64,000 bases of DNA from Alteromonas halophila (GCF_014651815.1 NZ_BMXP01000009.1:91365-155364); one strand, 5' to 3'. Shown: positions 9,115 through 17,982, counted from the stretch's first letter. Program-made: numbers and translations. Notes: generated from the letters alone by a model not told the origin.

Positions 9115-10230
9115 TTACTTATCCTCCTTGTTGGCCGGGGCGCTGTCACTAAATGAAAACAATTCTTCTACGTCCATGTCATAGGCTTCAATAAGTGCAT
9201 TTCTGAATAACCCGGCGATGGCATCTAACGTCGGTACCTGCGGATCGTTTATCTCACCGTTAACCGGTATTCGTGTTGCCACCATGTCGGTATTATCGTT
9301 CTCAAGAAACCCAGACAGGCCGCCTGTGAGCGCTTCAAACAAGAGGTTAAATGGGTTGTCGCCGTCTTTGGCCACGTCCTGCTTCCAGCTGAACACATCC
9401 AGATCATAGACCCCCACCTTGACATACCCTTCGACGTTTCCCTTATTCGCCTTAAGTTCCATGGCCATATCCAGCTCGCCAGCTTCGAAGTCCACAGGCA
9501 AATAGTGTTTAATAAACGCATCCAGATAGCGTACATCCAGCCGCTGCATTTCGACATCGGTATCAAATGTCGGCGATGCTTCAAATGGATTGTAGCTACC
9601 ATGAAAAACAATTTTGGCCTCATTCTGGATCGTGCCTTCGAAGTCCGCGGTTGCGAAATCTTCGCGACGTTTCTCACGGATATTTGTAATATTTTTAACG
9701 CTGCCATTAACGCCTGTCAGGCTCAGTAGATTCCGTTCTTTGCCGGCGGCCAGTTCAAATTTTATAACCCCACTTTCAATATCAACTTTATCGATTTCAA
9801 AGGGCACCAGTTTATGCGCCAGATCTATCCAGGTTTCCTTCTCTTTGACGTCTTCATTTTCAATCGGTGCTCTGTCTGGTGTATCACGTAGATGGATCTG
9901 GGGGCGAACAAAGTGCATCTCACTCACAATCTGACCACGAAAAAGCGCAGACCACAGCACGGAGAGATCCAGCTTATCGGTAATCAGCAACGGGACTTTT
10001 TCATCCACGCCAATGCTGTAGAGTTGTATCTCATGGATTTGATAAGCGCCCCGCCATAAGGCGATGTCAATATTACCAACCTGCCCTTCCACACCGGGCG
10101 CCTCCTCAATCGCCTGATTGATCTGACGTTGCAAAAAAGTTGGCGCGTACATTCGGGCCGCAAAGCCTGTGGTGGCCACCAGAGCCAGGCTTACAATGGC
10201 CCAGCGCGGTAAACGTGGAAGCCTCATCAT
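9115..10230 (-). CDS. DUF748 (AsmA-like) envelope protein
   Basis: This 371-residue protein starts with a single N-terminal anchor (about residues 9-27, WAIVSLALVATTGFAA). A long beta-rich periplasmic region follows with the DUF748 pattern: VEGQVGNIDIALWRGAYQI, IHLRDTPD, a GELDMAM strand and the late PVNGEINDPQVPTLDAI. DUF748 proteins belong to the AsmA/TamB-like repeat superfamily, whose members are linked to outer-membrane assembly or lipid transport. Here the protein is a short, single-domain version. Two consecutive ATG codons open the gene, one base after the stop of a 26-residue membrane peptide gene, which suggests coupling. Confidence 0.85.
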   Translation of the reverse strand: MMRLPRLPRWAIVSLALVATTGFAARMYAPTFLQRQINQAIEEAPGVEGQVGNIDIALWRGAYQIHEIQLYSIGVDEKVPLLITDKLDLSVLWSALFRGQIVSEMHFVRPQIHLRDTPDRAPIENEDVKEKETWIDLAHKLVPFEIDKVDIESGVIKFELAAGKERNLLSLTGVNGSVKNITNIREKRREDFATADFEGTIQNEAKIVFHGSYNPFEASPTFDTDVEMQRLDVRYLDAFIKHYLPVDFEAGELDMAMELKANKGNVEGYVKVGVYDLDVFSWKQDVAKDGDNPFNLLFEALTGGLSGFLENDNTDMVATRIPVNGEINDPQVPTLDAIAGLFRNALIEAYDMDVEELFSFSDSAPANKEDK

Positions 10231-10231
10231 G

Positions 10232-10312
10232 TTAACGCTCTAGCAATAGCCGCAAGGCGTAACAACCAATGATAAACAGTATAATAATCGGAAGCAGCGG
10301 GCGAAGTAGCAT
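10232..10312 (-). CDS. 26-residue single-membrane-segment peptide upstream of the DUF748 gene
   Basis: The minus strand reads ATG…TAA as MLLRPLLPIIILFIIGCYAL followed by RLLLER. AAGGAAA lies seven bases before the ATG. The peptide is one hydrophobic helix with positive ends (Arg4; C-terminal Arg residues). Its stop codon lies one base before the DUF748 start, so the two genes look cotranscribed and coupled. It may help insert or regulate the larger protein. Nothing here proves that it is translated, but the ribosome site, composition and spacing all favour a real gene that length filters would miss. Confidence 0.6.
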   Translation of the reverse strand: MLLRPLLPIIILFIIGCYALRLLLER

Positions 10313-10378
10313 GATTCCGTTTCCTTAACAGTCGGTTGGGTAACCTTTACTGCAGCAACAAGCACGCCAGGCTGCCCT

Positions 10379-10564
10379 TCACCTGTATCGGTGCTCGCAT
10401 ACCGCCTCTAATTTGCTTTTGTCTCTGACAGTTAGACTGAATAACAACAGGCAATGCTCGCCCCCGGGGTATTTACACTGACAGTCGGCACTCACATTCG
10501 GCAGCAAAATTTTCAGTCTACTAAGAAAATGTTGCGCGTTTTGTGATGCACGTCTGGCGCACAC
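10379..10564 (-). CDS. Possible small Cys-rich protein (weak)
   Basis: This 61-codon frame starts at GTG and encodes a hydrophilic peptide with CQCKYPGGEHC in its middle and CEH near the end. The composition is protein-like, but there is no convincing ribosome site and I recognise no family. It could be a decayed gene or chance. The rest of the 440-bp gap between 10313 and 10753 holds no other gene I can support; it must contain the promoters for the genes on both sides. Confidence 0.22.
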   Translation of the reverse strand: MCARRASQNAQHFLSRLKILLPNVSADCQCKYPGGEHCLLLFSLTVRDKSKLEAVCEHRYR

Positions 10565-10753
10565 GAATATTTCACAACCAGCCCCTGCGCATCAACGACC
10601 TGTCCTGCGCAATACATTGGGCTGTGGGTGCATTGCTGGCGCCGATTTTGCTTTTATAATGAATATAACGGGTTGTAGTTTTGCATTACATTGCCTCGTA
10701 ATCATCCGGGTGACAGCCGGAATAACTTACCAGTAATAACAAGGGGGAAACGT

Positions 10754-11191
10754 ATGGTTGGTCAATCGTTTTTACTTGTAGCAAACCGCAGTGAAGCCAA
10801 AGTTTTTGTCCTGCAGGAGAAGGGAACCGCACTGGAATTTGAGAAAAGCTGGTCGAACCGGTTTGGGCATTCCAGTGACCAGGATATTTATACGGATAAA
10901 CCCGGTCGACAGCCCGCCCCATCTGCACAGGGTCACGTGGGAGACAGCATGCCCCGTAAAGATGCCACAGAGCAGGAGGCGGAGCGTTTCGCAGGAGATG
11001 TGATTGACTGGCTTGATAATAAACGCAAAACCAGCAAAATTTATCATATTGATATCATTGCTGAGTCCGGTTTTTTAGGCAAACTGCGTGGCAAGATGAA
11101 TAAGCAGCTGGAAGAGCTGGTCGAAAAAGTCGTCGACAAAGACGTTGTAAATGCAGATGAAGATCGCCTTCTGGCGTATCTCAAAGACTAA
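10754..11191 (+). CDS. Host attachment family protein (baeRF-like fold)
   Basis: This 145-residue protein opens with a beta-strand FLLVANRSEAKVFVLQ, as in the host-attachment family related to archaeo-eukaryotic release-factor domain 1 (baeRF). A charged middle with many Asp/Gly follows (HSSDQDIYTDKPGR…GDSMPRKDATEQEAERFAGDV), then a helix-strand C-terminus (YHIDIIAESGFLGKLRG). The family name comes from an Agrobacterium attachment locus; a role on ribosomes or RNA is suspected from the fold. The start at 10754 is chosen because AAGGGGGAAA precedes it; an in-frame ATG at 10691 has no such site. It is monocistronic, with a hairpin directly after the stop. Confidence 0.82.
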   Translation: MVGQSFLLVANRSEAKVFVLQEKGTALEFEKSWSNRFGHSSDQDIYTDKPGRQPAPSAQGHVGDSMPRKDATEQEAERFAGDVIDWLDNKRKTSKIYHIDIIAESGFLGKLRGKMNKQLEELVEKVVDKDVVNADEDRLLAYLKD

Positions 11192-11196
11192 AGCGT

Positions 11197-11217
11197 GGGG
11201 GCTGAGCCCCGTTTCTT
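11197..11217 (+). terminator. Terminator after the host-attachment gene
   Basis: A GGGGCT/AGCCCC stem closes on a very short GA loop and is followed by GTTTCTT. It starts five bases after the stop codon at 11191 and lies before a convergent gene. Confidence 0.5.
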
Positions 11218-11264
11218 CCCGTCACCAGTACGCTGGTGCCGGGCCAGCAAACAGTGCATGATGC

Positions 11265-12782
11265 TTACGGCTGATGCATGTCGCGACGTATTGTCAGCAC
11301 GATAAACTCCGCGGGTTTTGTTACCGCCACGCCAAGCTGTACAACTAGTCTGTCAGCATTCAGGTCAGCCTGCGTCATGGACTTTCCCAGCCCGCAGCTG
11401 ACATAAAACGCTTCATCTGGCGTGTTCCCGGCTAACGCGCCCTGTCGCCACAACCCGCTCAGAAATTGCCCGATCATGTGTTCGACTGCCATCCATACCT
11501 GTTCATCATTTGGCTCAAACACCGACGCATTCAACGCCTTTTGAATGCTTTGTTCCAGCATGATACAGGTGCGGCGTACGCTGATATAGCGCCATTGAAG
11601 ATCGTTTCCCCAAAGGGTTCGAGCCCCCCACACCAGCGTCCCTTTACCGGCAAACGCACGAATTGTGTTCACCGACTTACCGTCAGGATCATCATTCAGT
11701 ATTTGCTGCTCTCCTTCTGATACCGTTTCGGCAGGCGCGACAACCCCGTTGATGCTGACATTGGCCGGCGCTTTCCATACGCCACGCGTCATGTCCGTTT
11801 TTGCATATATTCCGGCCAATGCGGCAGACGGGGGCAGCAGGTTAACCTCCTGTGCACAGGCGTTAATTGCCGAAACATAGACCTGACTTAACGAACGAAA
11901 CGCTTTGTCGACAGTGTCTGGACTTCGCCTGTGCTGTCGCGGTGGCCGCTTTTGCTTTGTGTGATATGACGTGCTGTCTTCAGTGAGCGCATCAAGCAGT
12001 GCGCGGGTTTGCCGATCAAGCCTGCCCAGTTCGTGCGCAATAATACGCTGCAGCAACGCTCTGGCAGGCGCATCAAAAATGGTATAAGTGAGTCTGTCAC
12101 TGCGAAGTAGCACTGTATTTAACCAGGGATAATACGCCGCGCCAAATCCCCCCGTCGTGGCGGTATTAATTTGATTACGAAATGCAGCCACACTGTGAGT
12201 GATAGGTTCAAAGCCATTGAAAATATCCAAAATCGCTATTCGGCGTTGCGTCTGAATTGCACAATGCTCAAGCATAGACTGCTGGAGTGTCAGGCAATCA
12301 GGCTCTTTCAGACTGACTGCCTCAGGGATCACCAGCATTGCAGGCAGGGGCTCTGTAAGTAGCCGGTCAAGTGCGTTTTGCAGTGAAGCCCGTGCTATTT
12401 CTTTCTCGCTGTATGTACCGGCAGAGATAACATAGCAGGCGCCGCCACCGTTACTAAAATAAAGCTGCATGCTGCGGTAAAGCCGAAAATAAGGCGAGGG
12501 CCTGATCAAGCCAAAGTGATTCCCCGCATGCGCAAACCCGGTATTCTGGCTCGTTGCTGACTGAGTAAGGCCAAATTGCAATACCGGGGGACCACCAAAG
12601 ATATGCTCAAACTCTGTCAGACTGGTAAGGCGAACAGGTAACCCCGTCACAGACTGTCCGCCTTTCACGGCCTTTTCGGTATAGCCAATGAAGGCAGGAA
12701 TCGCAGTTTCGACCGCAGCGACCGATGTCGGCAACGCTGCATTTTCTTTAATATAAACGCCGGGTGCTTTATAGGTAGGCAT
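11265..12782 (-). CDS. Orphan contractile-tail sheath family protein
   Basis: This protein of about 505 residues opens with MPTYKAPGVYIKE, the classic start of contractile tail sheath proteins (compare PxYxxPGVYVEE), then FIGYTEKA and LTSLTEFEHIFGGPP. The C-terminus keeps the sheath core: GKGTLVWGARTLWGND, WRYISVRRTCIMLEQSI, FEPND, then AFYVSCG and VTKPAEFIVLTI. The long middle (about residues 100-330) is divergent. ATG 12782 is chosen because AGGG lies eight bases upstream and the protein start matches the family; upstream ATGs add a few residues. No tube, baseplate, spike, ATPase or tape-measure genes lie nearby, so this is not part of a visible phage or injection system. Confidence 0.85.
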   Translation of the reverse strand: MPTYKAPGVYIKENAALPTSVAAVETAIPAFIGYTEKAVKGGQSVTGLPVRLTSLTEFEHIFGGPPVLQFGLTQSATSQNTGFAHAGNHFGLIRPSPYFRLYRSMQLYFSNGGGACYVISAGTYSEKEIARASLQNALDRLLTEPLPAMLVIPEAVSLKEPDCLTLQQSMLEHCAIQTQRRIAILDIFNGFEPITHSVAAFRNQINTATTGGFGAAYYPWLNTVLLRSDRLTYTIFDAPARALLQRIIAHELGRLDRQTRALLDALTEDSTSYHTKQKRPPRQHRRSPDTVDKAFRSLSQVYVSAINACAQEVNLLPPSAALAGIYAKTDMTRGVWKAPANVSINGVVAPAETVSEGEQQILNDDPDGKSVNTIRAFAGKGTLVWGARTLWGNDLQWRYISVRRTCIMLEQSIQKALNASVFEPNDEQVWMAVEHMIGQFLSGLWRQGALAGNTPDEAFYVSCGLGKSMTQADLNADRLVVQLGVAVTKPAEFIVLTIRRDMHQP

Positions 12783-13027
12783 CAGCATTGCCCTGTAAAC
12801 GGGATGCACAAGCATCAAAAGTGAATGAAATTGCCCTTACCACGCCGTTATTAACATAGCAGAGACGGGAAACTCGGCAAGTCTCTAATGGCGATTTGCA
12901 AGATGACTGTAGCGCCAGCTCGTTCATAGACATGTCACTAACTGGCAAGATTTGACGCTTCTTTGTCATTTTGCCAATTCCTTCGGTAGACTATGCTATC
13001 GCTGTCATTCACAAACAAGGACCCTTT

Positions 13028-14050
13028 ATGCCAGCGAACGCGCAACGTTACGGATTGTTTACCACCTTGATAAGCCTTATTGCTCTTGTTTTTACAAGCA
13101 CCATAGCCTTTGCTGAAACGCCCCGGGAAAAGCCTTTCACGGTCGCAATTTTGTTGTTTGATGATGTGCAGATTATCGACTTTGCTGCGCCGTATGAAGT
13201 GTTTGGTCAGGCTGATTTTGATGTTTTCACCGTGTCCCAGGATGGAAAAACCGTGACCACAGCCATGGGGCTTTCGGTTAACCCGGCCCACGCCTTTACA
13301 ACAATGCCTGAGGCCGATGCGATTCTGGTCCCCGGAGGCGACGTCCACGACGCCATGCACAATGAAACCATACTGACCTGGCTCAAAGCACAACAGCAAC
13401 AGGTGGATCACATTCTGTCGGTCTGCACCGGGTCTCACATCGTTGCTGAGTCAGGTTTACTGGACTCGCTCGCGGCAACAACCTTTCACAATGCGCTGGA
13501 GGGGTTCGCCGCTGATTACCCTGATATAACCGTAAAGGCCGATAAGCGTTTTGTGGATAATGGCCAGATTATCACGTCTGCCGGTCTGTCATCCGGTATT
13601 GATGCCTCACTGCACCTGGTAAGTAAAATACGCGGGATTAACAAAGCCCGGTCGGTCGCGCTGCACATCGAATATGACTGGGATCCTCAAGGCAATTTTG
13701 TTCGGGCCGCCATGGCAGATCGGCACTTTCCGGATAACACATACCAATGGCCTGAAGGAATTCTGTTTAACCAGCTAAGTTCTGTGGGCGATGAGTCTGC
13801 CTGGAAAACCGTTTACAGAGCCCGTACTGACGCCTCCGCGGCCGACCTGCTGGCCGTGTACAAAGCCGCCATGTCGGCCCACAACGACTGGCAGCCTGCC
13901 CAAGCCGAAGCTCCCAACACGCTAAGATGGGTCGGCGGTGGTGACCATAAAGGCTGGCTGCATGCGGTACGCATCGAGGCATCAGAACACAATAATACCT
14001 ATCATATCTCCCTGATCATCGAACAGCACCAGAATAAGGCCGCTTTATGA
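13028..14050 (+). CDS. Exported DJ-1/PfpI-family protein
   Basis: This protein of about 340 residues begins with a signal peptide (RYGLFTTLISLIALVFTSTI, cleavage near AFA-ET). A DJ-1/PfpI domain follows: FTVAILLFDDVQIIDFAAPYEVF, ILVPGGD, and the nucleophile elbow SVCTGSH with Cys at about residue 133. The last 110 residues form an extra domain (AWKTVYRARTDASAADLLAVYK…). The start at 13028 fits AAGGA upstream and the signal peptide. The stop overlaps the next ATG by four bases (ATGA), coupling it to a GlxA-type regulator with the same N-terminal fold. Export of a DJ-1 domain is unusual. The enzymatic role, if any, is unknown. Confidence 0.85.
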   Translation: MPANAQRYGLFTTLISLIALVFTSTIAFAETPREKPFTVAILLFDDVQIIDFAAPYEVFGQADFDVFTVSQDGKTVTTAMGLSVNPAHAFTTMPEADAILVPGGDVHDAMHNETILTWLKAQQQQVDHILSVCTGSHIVAESGLLDSLAATTFHNALEGFAADYPDITVKADKRFVDNGQIITSAGLSSGIDASLHLVSKIRGINKARSVALHIEYDWDPQGNFVRAAMADRHFPDNTYQWPEGILFNQLSSVGDESAWKTVYRARTDASAADLLAVYKAAMSAHNDWQPAQAEAPNTLRWVGGGDHKGWLHAVRIEASEHNNTYHISLIIEQHQNKAAL

Positions 14051-15003
14051 TCACCCGACAGATCGGCTTTTTATTGTTTGAGGGAATGAATGCGCTTGAT
14101 CTCACAGGTCCGATGGAAACGTTTCATACTGTCGCGGATGTCTGCCCACACTCGCCTTATGAGCTGGTCTTTATCGGACCTGACGCCAGTACGTTTACAT
14201 CTGAATCAGGTCTGCAAATGACAGCAGGGGTCGGCCTGAATGCGTGCGGCAAACTGGATACGCTGATCATACCGGGAGGCAGTGGCTCACGCAGCACAGA
14301 AAATCAGCGCCTGCTAAGTCCGTGGCTGGCAGCGATCAGCACAAGCACCAGACGTATGGTCAGTATTTGTACGGGGGCATTTTTGCTGGCTTCCTGTGGT
14401 TTGTTAAATGGCAAAAAAGCCACCACTCACTGGGCCTTTACTGATGAACTGGTGAGAACATACCCTTCAATAACACTGGCCGCCGATGCGCTGTATGTCG
14501 ATACCGGCAATATAGCTACTTCAGCCGGTATCACTTCCGGTATCGATTTAGCGCTGAAACTGATTGACGACGACCTGGGCACGACCGTCGCGACCGACGT
14601 AGCCCGGTACCTGGTCGTCCATTTGCGACGCGCCGGTGACCAGGCACAATTTTCTGTGCCGCTGCAGTATCAGATAAAGGCCGGGAGCCCGTTTGCTGAC
14701 CTGACCGGTTGGATCCTGAATAATCTAAGCAGTGAACTGAGTATCCGGCATCTGGCGAACCACTGTGGAATGAGTGAACGCAATTTTTGCCGTCGTTTCC
14801 AGCAACGGGTCGGTACTTCACCCGGGCGCTATGTTGAGCATCTCAGACTGGACTATGCCCGGGAGCTACTGGTGGCGCATAGCTGGCCACTGAGCCAGAT
14901 AAGTGGTGCTTGTGGCTATAGCAACCCGGACATGTTTCGACGGGCCTTCGCGCGGCGCTTTGGCCTTTCACCAAACGCATACCGATTGCGCTTTACCCGT
15001 TAG
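14047..15003 (+). CDS. GlxA-type transcription regulator (DJ-1/PfpI domain plus AraC HTH)
   Basis: This 318-residue protein has a DJ-1/PfpI ligand-sensing domain (about 1-185; LLFEGMNALDLTGPMETF, SICTGAF with Cys at about 108, and a YVDTGNIATSAGITSGID strand). An AraC-type pair of helix-turn-helix motifs follows (about 215-315; IRHLANHCGMSERNFCRRF and GACGYSNPDMFRRAFARRF). Regulators of this build usually control catabolism or stress genes. It overlaps the exported DJ-1 protein gene by four bases, so the two are made together, and the upstream product is a natural candidate partner or target. Its 3' end overlaps the converging gene at 15000. Confidence 0.9.
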   Translation: MITRQIGFLLFEGMNALDLTGPMETFHTVADVCPHSPYELVFIGPDASTFTSESGLQMTAGVGLNACGKLDTLIIPGGSGSRSTENQRLLSPWLAAISTSTRRMVSICTGAFLLASCGLLNGKKATTHWAFTDELVRTYPSITLAADALYVDTGNIATSAGITSGIDLALKLIDDDLGTTVATDVARYLVVHLRRAGDQAQFSVPLQYQIKAGSPFADLTGWILNNLSSELSIRHLANHCGMSERNFCRRFQQRVGTSPGRYVEHLRLDYARELLVAHSWPLSQISGACGYSNPDMFRRAFARRFGLSPNAYRLRFTR

Positions 15004-15380
15004 CGTCTTCCTCGCGCGCGAATGGTCACATCAGTCAGCGCGACCGGCAGTATAAGTTTGTTATACTTATTGACCAGAATATCAATTTGTTGCTTGAGTT
15101 CCTGCCGCTTTTCACGGTTTTTCAGGTGGTTCTCGTAGTCTTCCATCAGTGCGTCAATCTGTACACGGGTCTGCTCAATAAGCACCTCTCGCTCTTCCGG
15201 ACTCATTGCTTTCGCGTCCACGTCCTCAGTTTCATCAGGCACCACTTCAGGTGCTACATTAACCTGAGTCGTTTTTGCGGGTGTAGATTTTTCCTGCATC
15301 CCCTGTAGCAGAAAAACGCAAAGTGCCGCAGCGAGTGCTGCGCCGACACATACTGACAATACGCCTATAAGCCTTCCCAT
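15000..15380 (-). CDS. Small anchored coiled-coil protein
   Basis: This protein of about 126 residues has an N-terminal membrane helix (LIGVLSVCVGAALAAALCVF), a low-complexity linker, a predicted coiled coil (MSPEEREVLIEQTRVQIDALMEDY…NREKRQELKQQIDILVNKYNK), and a short basic tail. I recognise no family. The start is uncertain: ATG 15380 gives a clean anchor with AGAGG upstream, while the frame stays open to 15497. The stop codon overlaps that of the GlxA-type gene in TTAG, so the two genes converge tightly. Confidence 0.6.
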   Translation of the reverse strand: MGRLIGVLSVCVGAALAAALCVFLLQGMQEKSTPAKTTQVNVAPEVVPDETEDVDAKAMSPEEREVLIEQTRVQIDALMEDYENHLKNREKRQELKQQIDILVNKYNKLILPVALTDVTIRARGRR

Positions 15381-16008
15381 GAGTCTCAGACCTCTTCTAT
15401 TTAGCTTCGTCTTCTCCCGTCTACTGTAGGCCGGCATTGCCGCCTGTTCACAAAACACATACTCAACTAGTACTGCGCAAAATAGTTTGAACGACACTCT
15501 GTTTTCAACGTAAACACTTCAGCAGAGGTACTTAGTTACCTGTAATCAATTACTGCCTGTTCTTCTGCACGCAATCCGGTTTTTTCAGCGTACAATTTTA
15601 CCGTTAGCGCGCTGATTGCTGCATCCACTTCTTCTTAAGGTAGCTTAGCAGGTGCATCTGTGCAATTTTCAGGCAATACCATTGATATTACTTTAGTTAC
15701 TGGCAATATTGAAGTGCAACGTTACCTCATAAAAAAGCCATAAACGCCTTCTGTTCTCTCTTTATTACGGCTGGCTCATCCCGCCCTCCTCCCGTGCGCA
15801 TCGTCCATAACCTTGCCGAACTGTGTTATAAATGAAACACAGTCTCCCACTGTCGCGGTCACACACTGATCCATACACTGGCAGCGATGGTACAAGAGGG
15901 CTAATTGGGGCCGATAATGTTCAGGTCCGTCTCGGTATATGTGATGGATTTAAAAGCAAAATCAATGCCCGCCCCTTTTCTAAGCCATTTACATATAAGG
16001 AAGGCTGG
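15381..16008. other. Intergenic region before the porin gene
   Basis: About 630 bp separate the coiled-coil gene from the porin start. The frame of each neighbour runs into it, but the extra codons read as non-protein. It must hold promoters for both flanking genes. I see no RNA gene, repeat or terminator I can name. Confidence 0.4.
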
Positions 16009-17130
16009 ATGAACAGAACGCGCTTCATACCCTTTCATTTGGTGATCCCCATTATGATTGCCAGCCCCGCACTCGCCCAGGAAGACAAGCCGGTTGAAAT
16101 TGGCGGCCATGTTCGCGCCAATTACAGTTACATTGACTGGCAGGAGTCTGCTTTTCGGGACGGCCTTGAGTTCGAATCTTTACGACTCAACCTTTCCGGT
16201 GACTACGGAAAATTCAGCTATAAGGCGGAATATCGCTGGTATGAGAATGTCAGTTTTAATACCGTTCGCTACGCAGATGTGACCTACACCCATGATGAAT
16301 ACTGGCAGGTGACGGGCGGCATCACCAAAGTCCCGTTTGGACTCCTTCCCTTTGCATCCAATAATTTTTGGTTTTCCGCTAACTACTATATTGGCTTCGA
16401 AGATGATTATGACGCAGGCGCGGTAGTGAATTACGAGCGTGGTAACTGGAGCATACACGGCGGTTACTTTTTAAACGACGAGTATAACGACGCCGCCGAA
16501 TTTGACCGCTACTCCTTTGATGTGGCGGATGACGGCGAATTTCGAAATAAAGAAGATGGCCAGTATAACCTCAGGGTCAATTACTCCGATAACATCATCC
16601 GTGGCGCGACAACAGACATTGGGATGTCGTTGCAACAAACTGAGGTGCTGAACCTCGACACCGTCGATGAGGGCGACATGCGCGCCTGGGCAGTACACCT
16701 GCGGCATCAGCAGGGCGACGTTAAAGTTGAACTACAGTACACCGATTATGACTACGATTTGAAGGCACCAAGCGGCCAGCGCCGGGACAGGCTGGCATTT
16801 TCTGGTTTCGGCTCGCCGGTGATGATGGCCAGCGAAGGCCGCAGTTATATTGGCAATTTTGTTTATACGTTGCCGTACAAGTTTAAAGAACTCACCCCAA
16901 TAAAATGCTACAGCGAATACAGCAAAATTGATCCTGATGGCCCCCAGTCACGGCCCTCCTCACAATGGGTTAACGGATGTAGTTTTGGCTGGAGCAAATT
17001 GTACGTTTACATTGATACCATACAGGGTAAGAACATGTGGTTTTCCGGCGGACCGGGCCTGGGGCTCGATCTGGGTGGCCGACAACAGACAACAAAGCGA
17101 CTGAACATTAGTCTTGGTGTTTACTTCTAA
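16009..17130 (+). CDS. Outer-membrane porin-like beta-barrel
   Basis: This 373-residue protein has a signal peptide (cleavage near ALA-QED). It is then rich in alternating aromatic beta-strands: VRANYSYIDW, FSYKAEYRWYENV, YADVTYTHDEYWQVTGGITK, WFSANYYIGFEDDYDAG, and so on. It ends SLGVYF with a C-terminal Phe, the usual signal for outer-membrane insertion. The pattern is that of phosphate/oligosaccharide-type porins. The start at 16009 is chosen because AAGGAAGG precedes it and it gives the signal peptide; the upstream frame to 15832 is not signal-like. It is followed after 12 bp by a solute-binding protein gene, so the pair probably handles one nutrient. Confidence 0.85.
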   Translation: MNRTRFIPFHLVIPIMIASPALAQEDKPVEIGGHVRANYSYIDWQESAFRDGLEFESLRLNLSGDYGKFSYKAEYRWYENVSFNTVRYADVTYTHDEYWQVTGGITKVPFGLLPFASNNFWFSANYYIGFEDDYDAGAVVNYERGNWSIHGGYFLNDEYNDAAEFDRYSFDVADDGEFRNKEDGQYNLRVNYSDNIIRGATTDIGMSLQQTEVLNLDTVDEGDMRAWAVHLRHQQGDVKVELQYTDYDYDLKAPSGQRRDRLAFSGFGSPVMMASEGRSYIGNFVYTLPYKFKELTPIKCYSEYSKIDPDGPQSRPSSQWVNGCSFGWSKLYVYIDTIQGKNMWFSGGPGLGLDLGGRQQTTKRLNISLGVYF

Positions 17131-17142
17131 ATAAGAGTCATT

Positions 17143-17940
17143 ATGCGCACATTATTATTTATTGGATTATTTTTAATGCTTTCACCGGGCCAGGCGCTGG
17201 CTCATGCCTGGCTGAAACTTAAGATTGCCACCACCGAGTATGCTCCATATACCTCAACCGACATGGAGCACAATGGCTATATTAACCATATAATCAGCCG
17301 GGCATTTCTGGAGACCGGTGTCATCGTAGAGTTTACGTCCATGTCATGGGAAGACGCGATTGAGGCGGCAAGTTCAGGTGAATACGATGCGGTATCGTAT
17401 GGTAACTTTGTCCGCTCACGAGAAGACGAGTTCTGGCACAGCGATCCTATCTCTGCCGAAAACCTGGTGTTTTATGTTAATAAATCATCAGGCCCCAAAC
17501 GCTGGTCGTCGCTGTCAGAGTTGAAAGAATACAAAATGGGTGTCACCGAGCAGTATCTCTATTCAGATGAGCTGGCGGATTATATAAAAAATACGTCAAC
17601 CACGAAAACTTACGAGAGCGATAACGCTAACTTAGAGGCGCTCATTGAGGGTGAAACCGATATCTTCCCCATTGATGAACTTACCGGCTGGTATCTGTTA
17701 CAGCAGAACTTTTCCAGCGGTGAACGCGAGGAGGTTTCATTACTCGAACCTCGCATTTCTACAGTTACCACGCACCTGCTGGTGCCGAAAGGCAAAGGCG
17801 ATGACAGACTGGTGCTGGCACTCTTCAATAAAGGGCTTGAGCAACTCACATTGCAGGGTGAAATGAAGCGCTTTAAGCAATTACTGCGTGACGGCTTCTA
17901 CCAGCATCCTGGCGAGCAAATCAACTACGACCGCCGCTAG
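17143..17940 (+). CDS. Periplasmic solute-binding protein (family 3)
   Basis: This 265-residue protein has a signal peptide (cleavage near ALA-HAW) followed by LKIATTEYAPYT, an EAIEAASSGEYDAV segment, VRSREDEFWHSDPI, and the late GETDIFPIDELTG and GLEQLTLQGEMKRF. This is the two-lobed family-3 fold used for amino acids and similar solutes. No ABC permease or ATPase lies nearby, so it may feed a distant transporter or act as a sensor. It is probably cotranscribed with the porin 12 bp upstream. It resembles in family the damaged remnant at 4838-5120. Confidence 0.82.
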   Translation: MRTLLFIGLFLMLSPGQALAHAWLKLKIATTEYAPYTSTDMEHNGYINHIISRAFLETGVIVEFTSMSWEDAIEAASSGEYDAVSYGNFVRSREDEFWHSDPISAENLVFYVNKSSGPKRWSSLSELKEYKMGVTEQYLYSDELADYIKNTSTTKTYESDNANLEALIEGETDIFPIDELTGWYLLQQNFSSGEREEVSLLEPRISTVTTHLLVPKGKGDDRLVLALFNKGLEQLTLQGEMKRFKQLLRDGFYQHPGEQINYDRR

Positions 17941-17982
17941 CGTCACCTTTTTGCAGGCCAACCCGGCCTGCAAACCACAGGA

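Noticed and set aside
11265..12782. A complete phage tail, T6SS or extracellular contractile injection system
   Set aside because: Only the sheath is present; tube, baseplate, spike and ATPase genes are missing on both sides.
17953..17971. GCAGGCC/GGCCTGC hairpin between the solute-binding-protein and rhlE genes as a terminator
   Set aside because: The T run lies before rather than after the stem on the plus strand, and the minus strand has an A run, so it does not fit a Rho-independent terminator.
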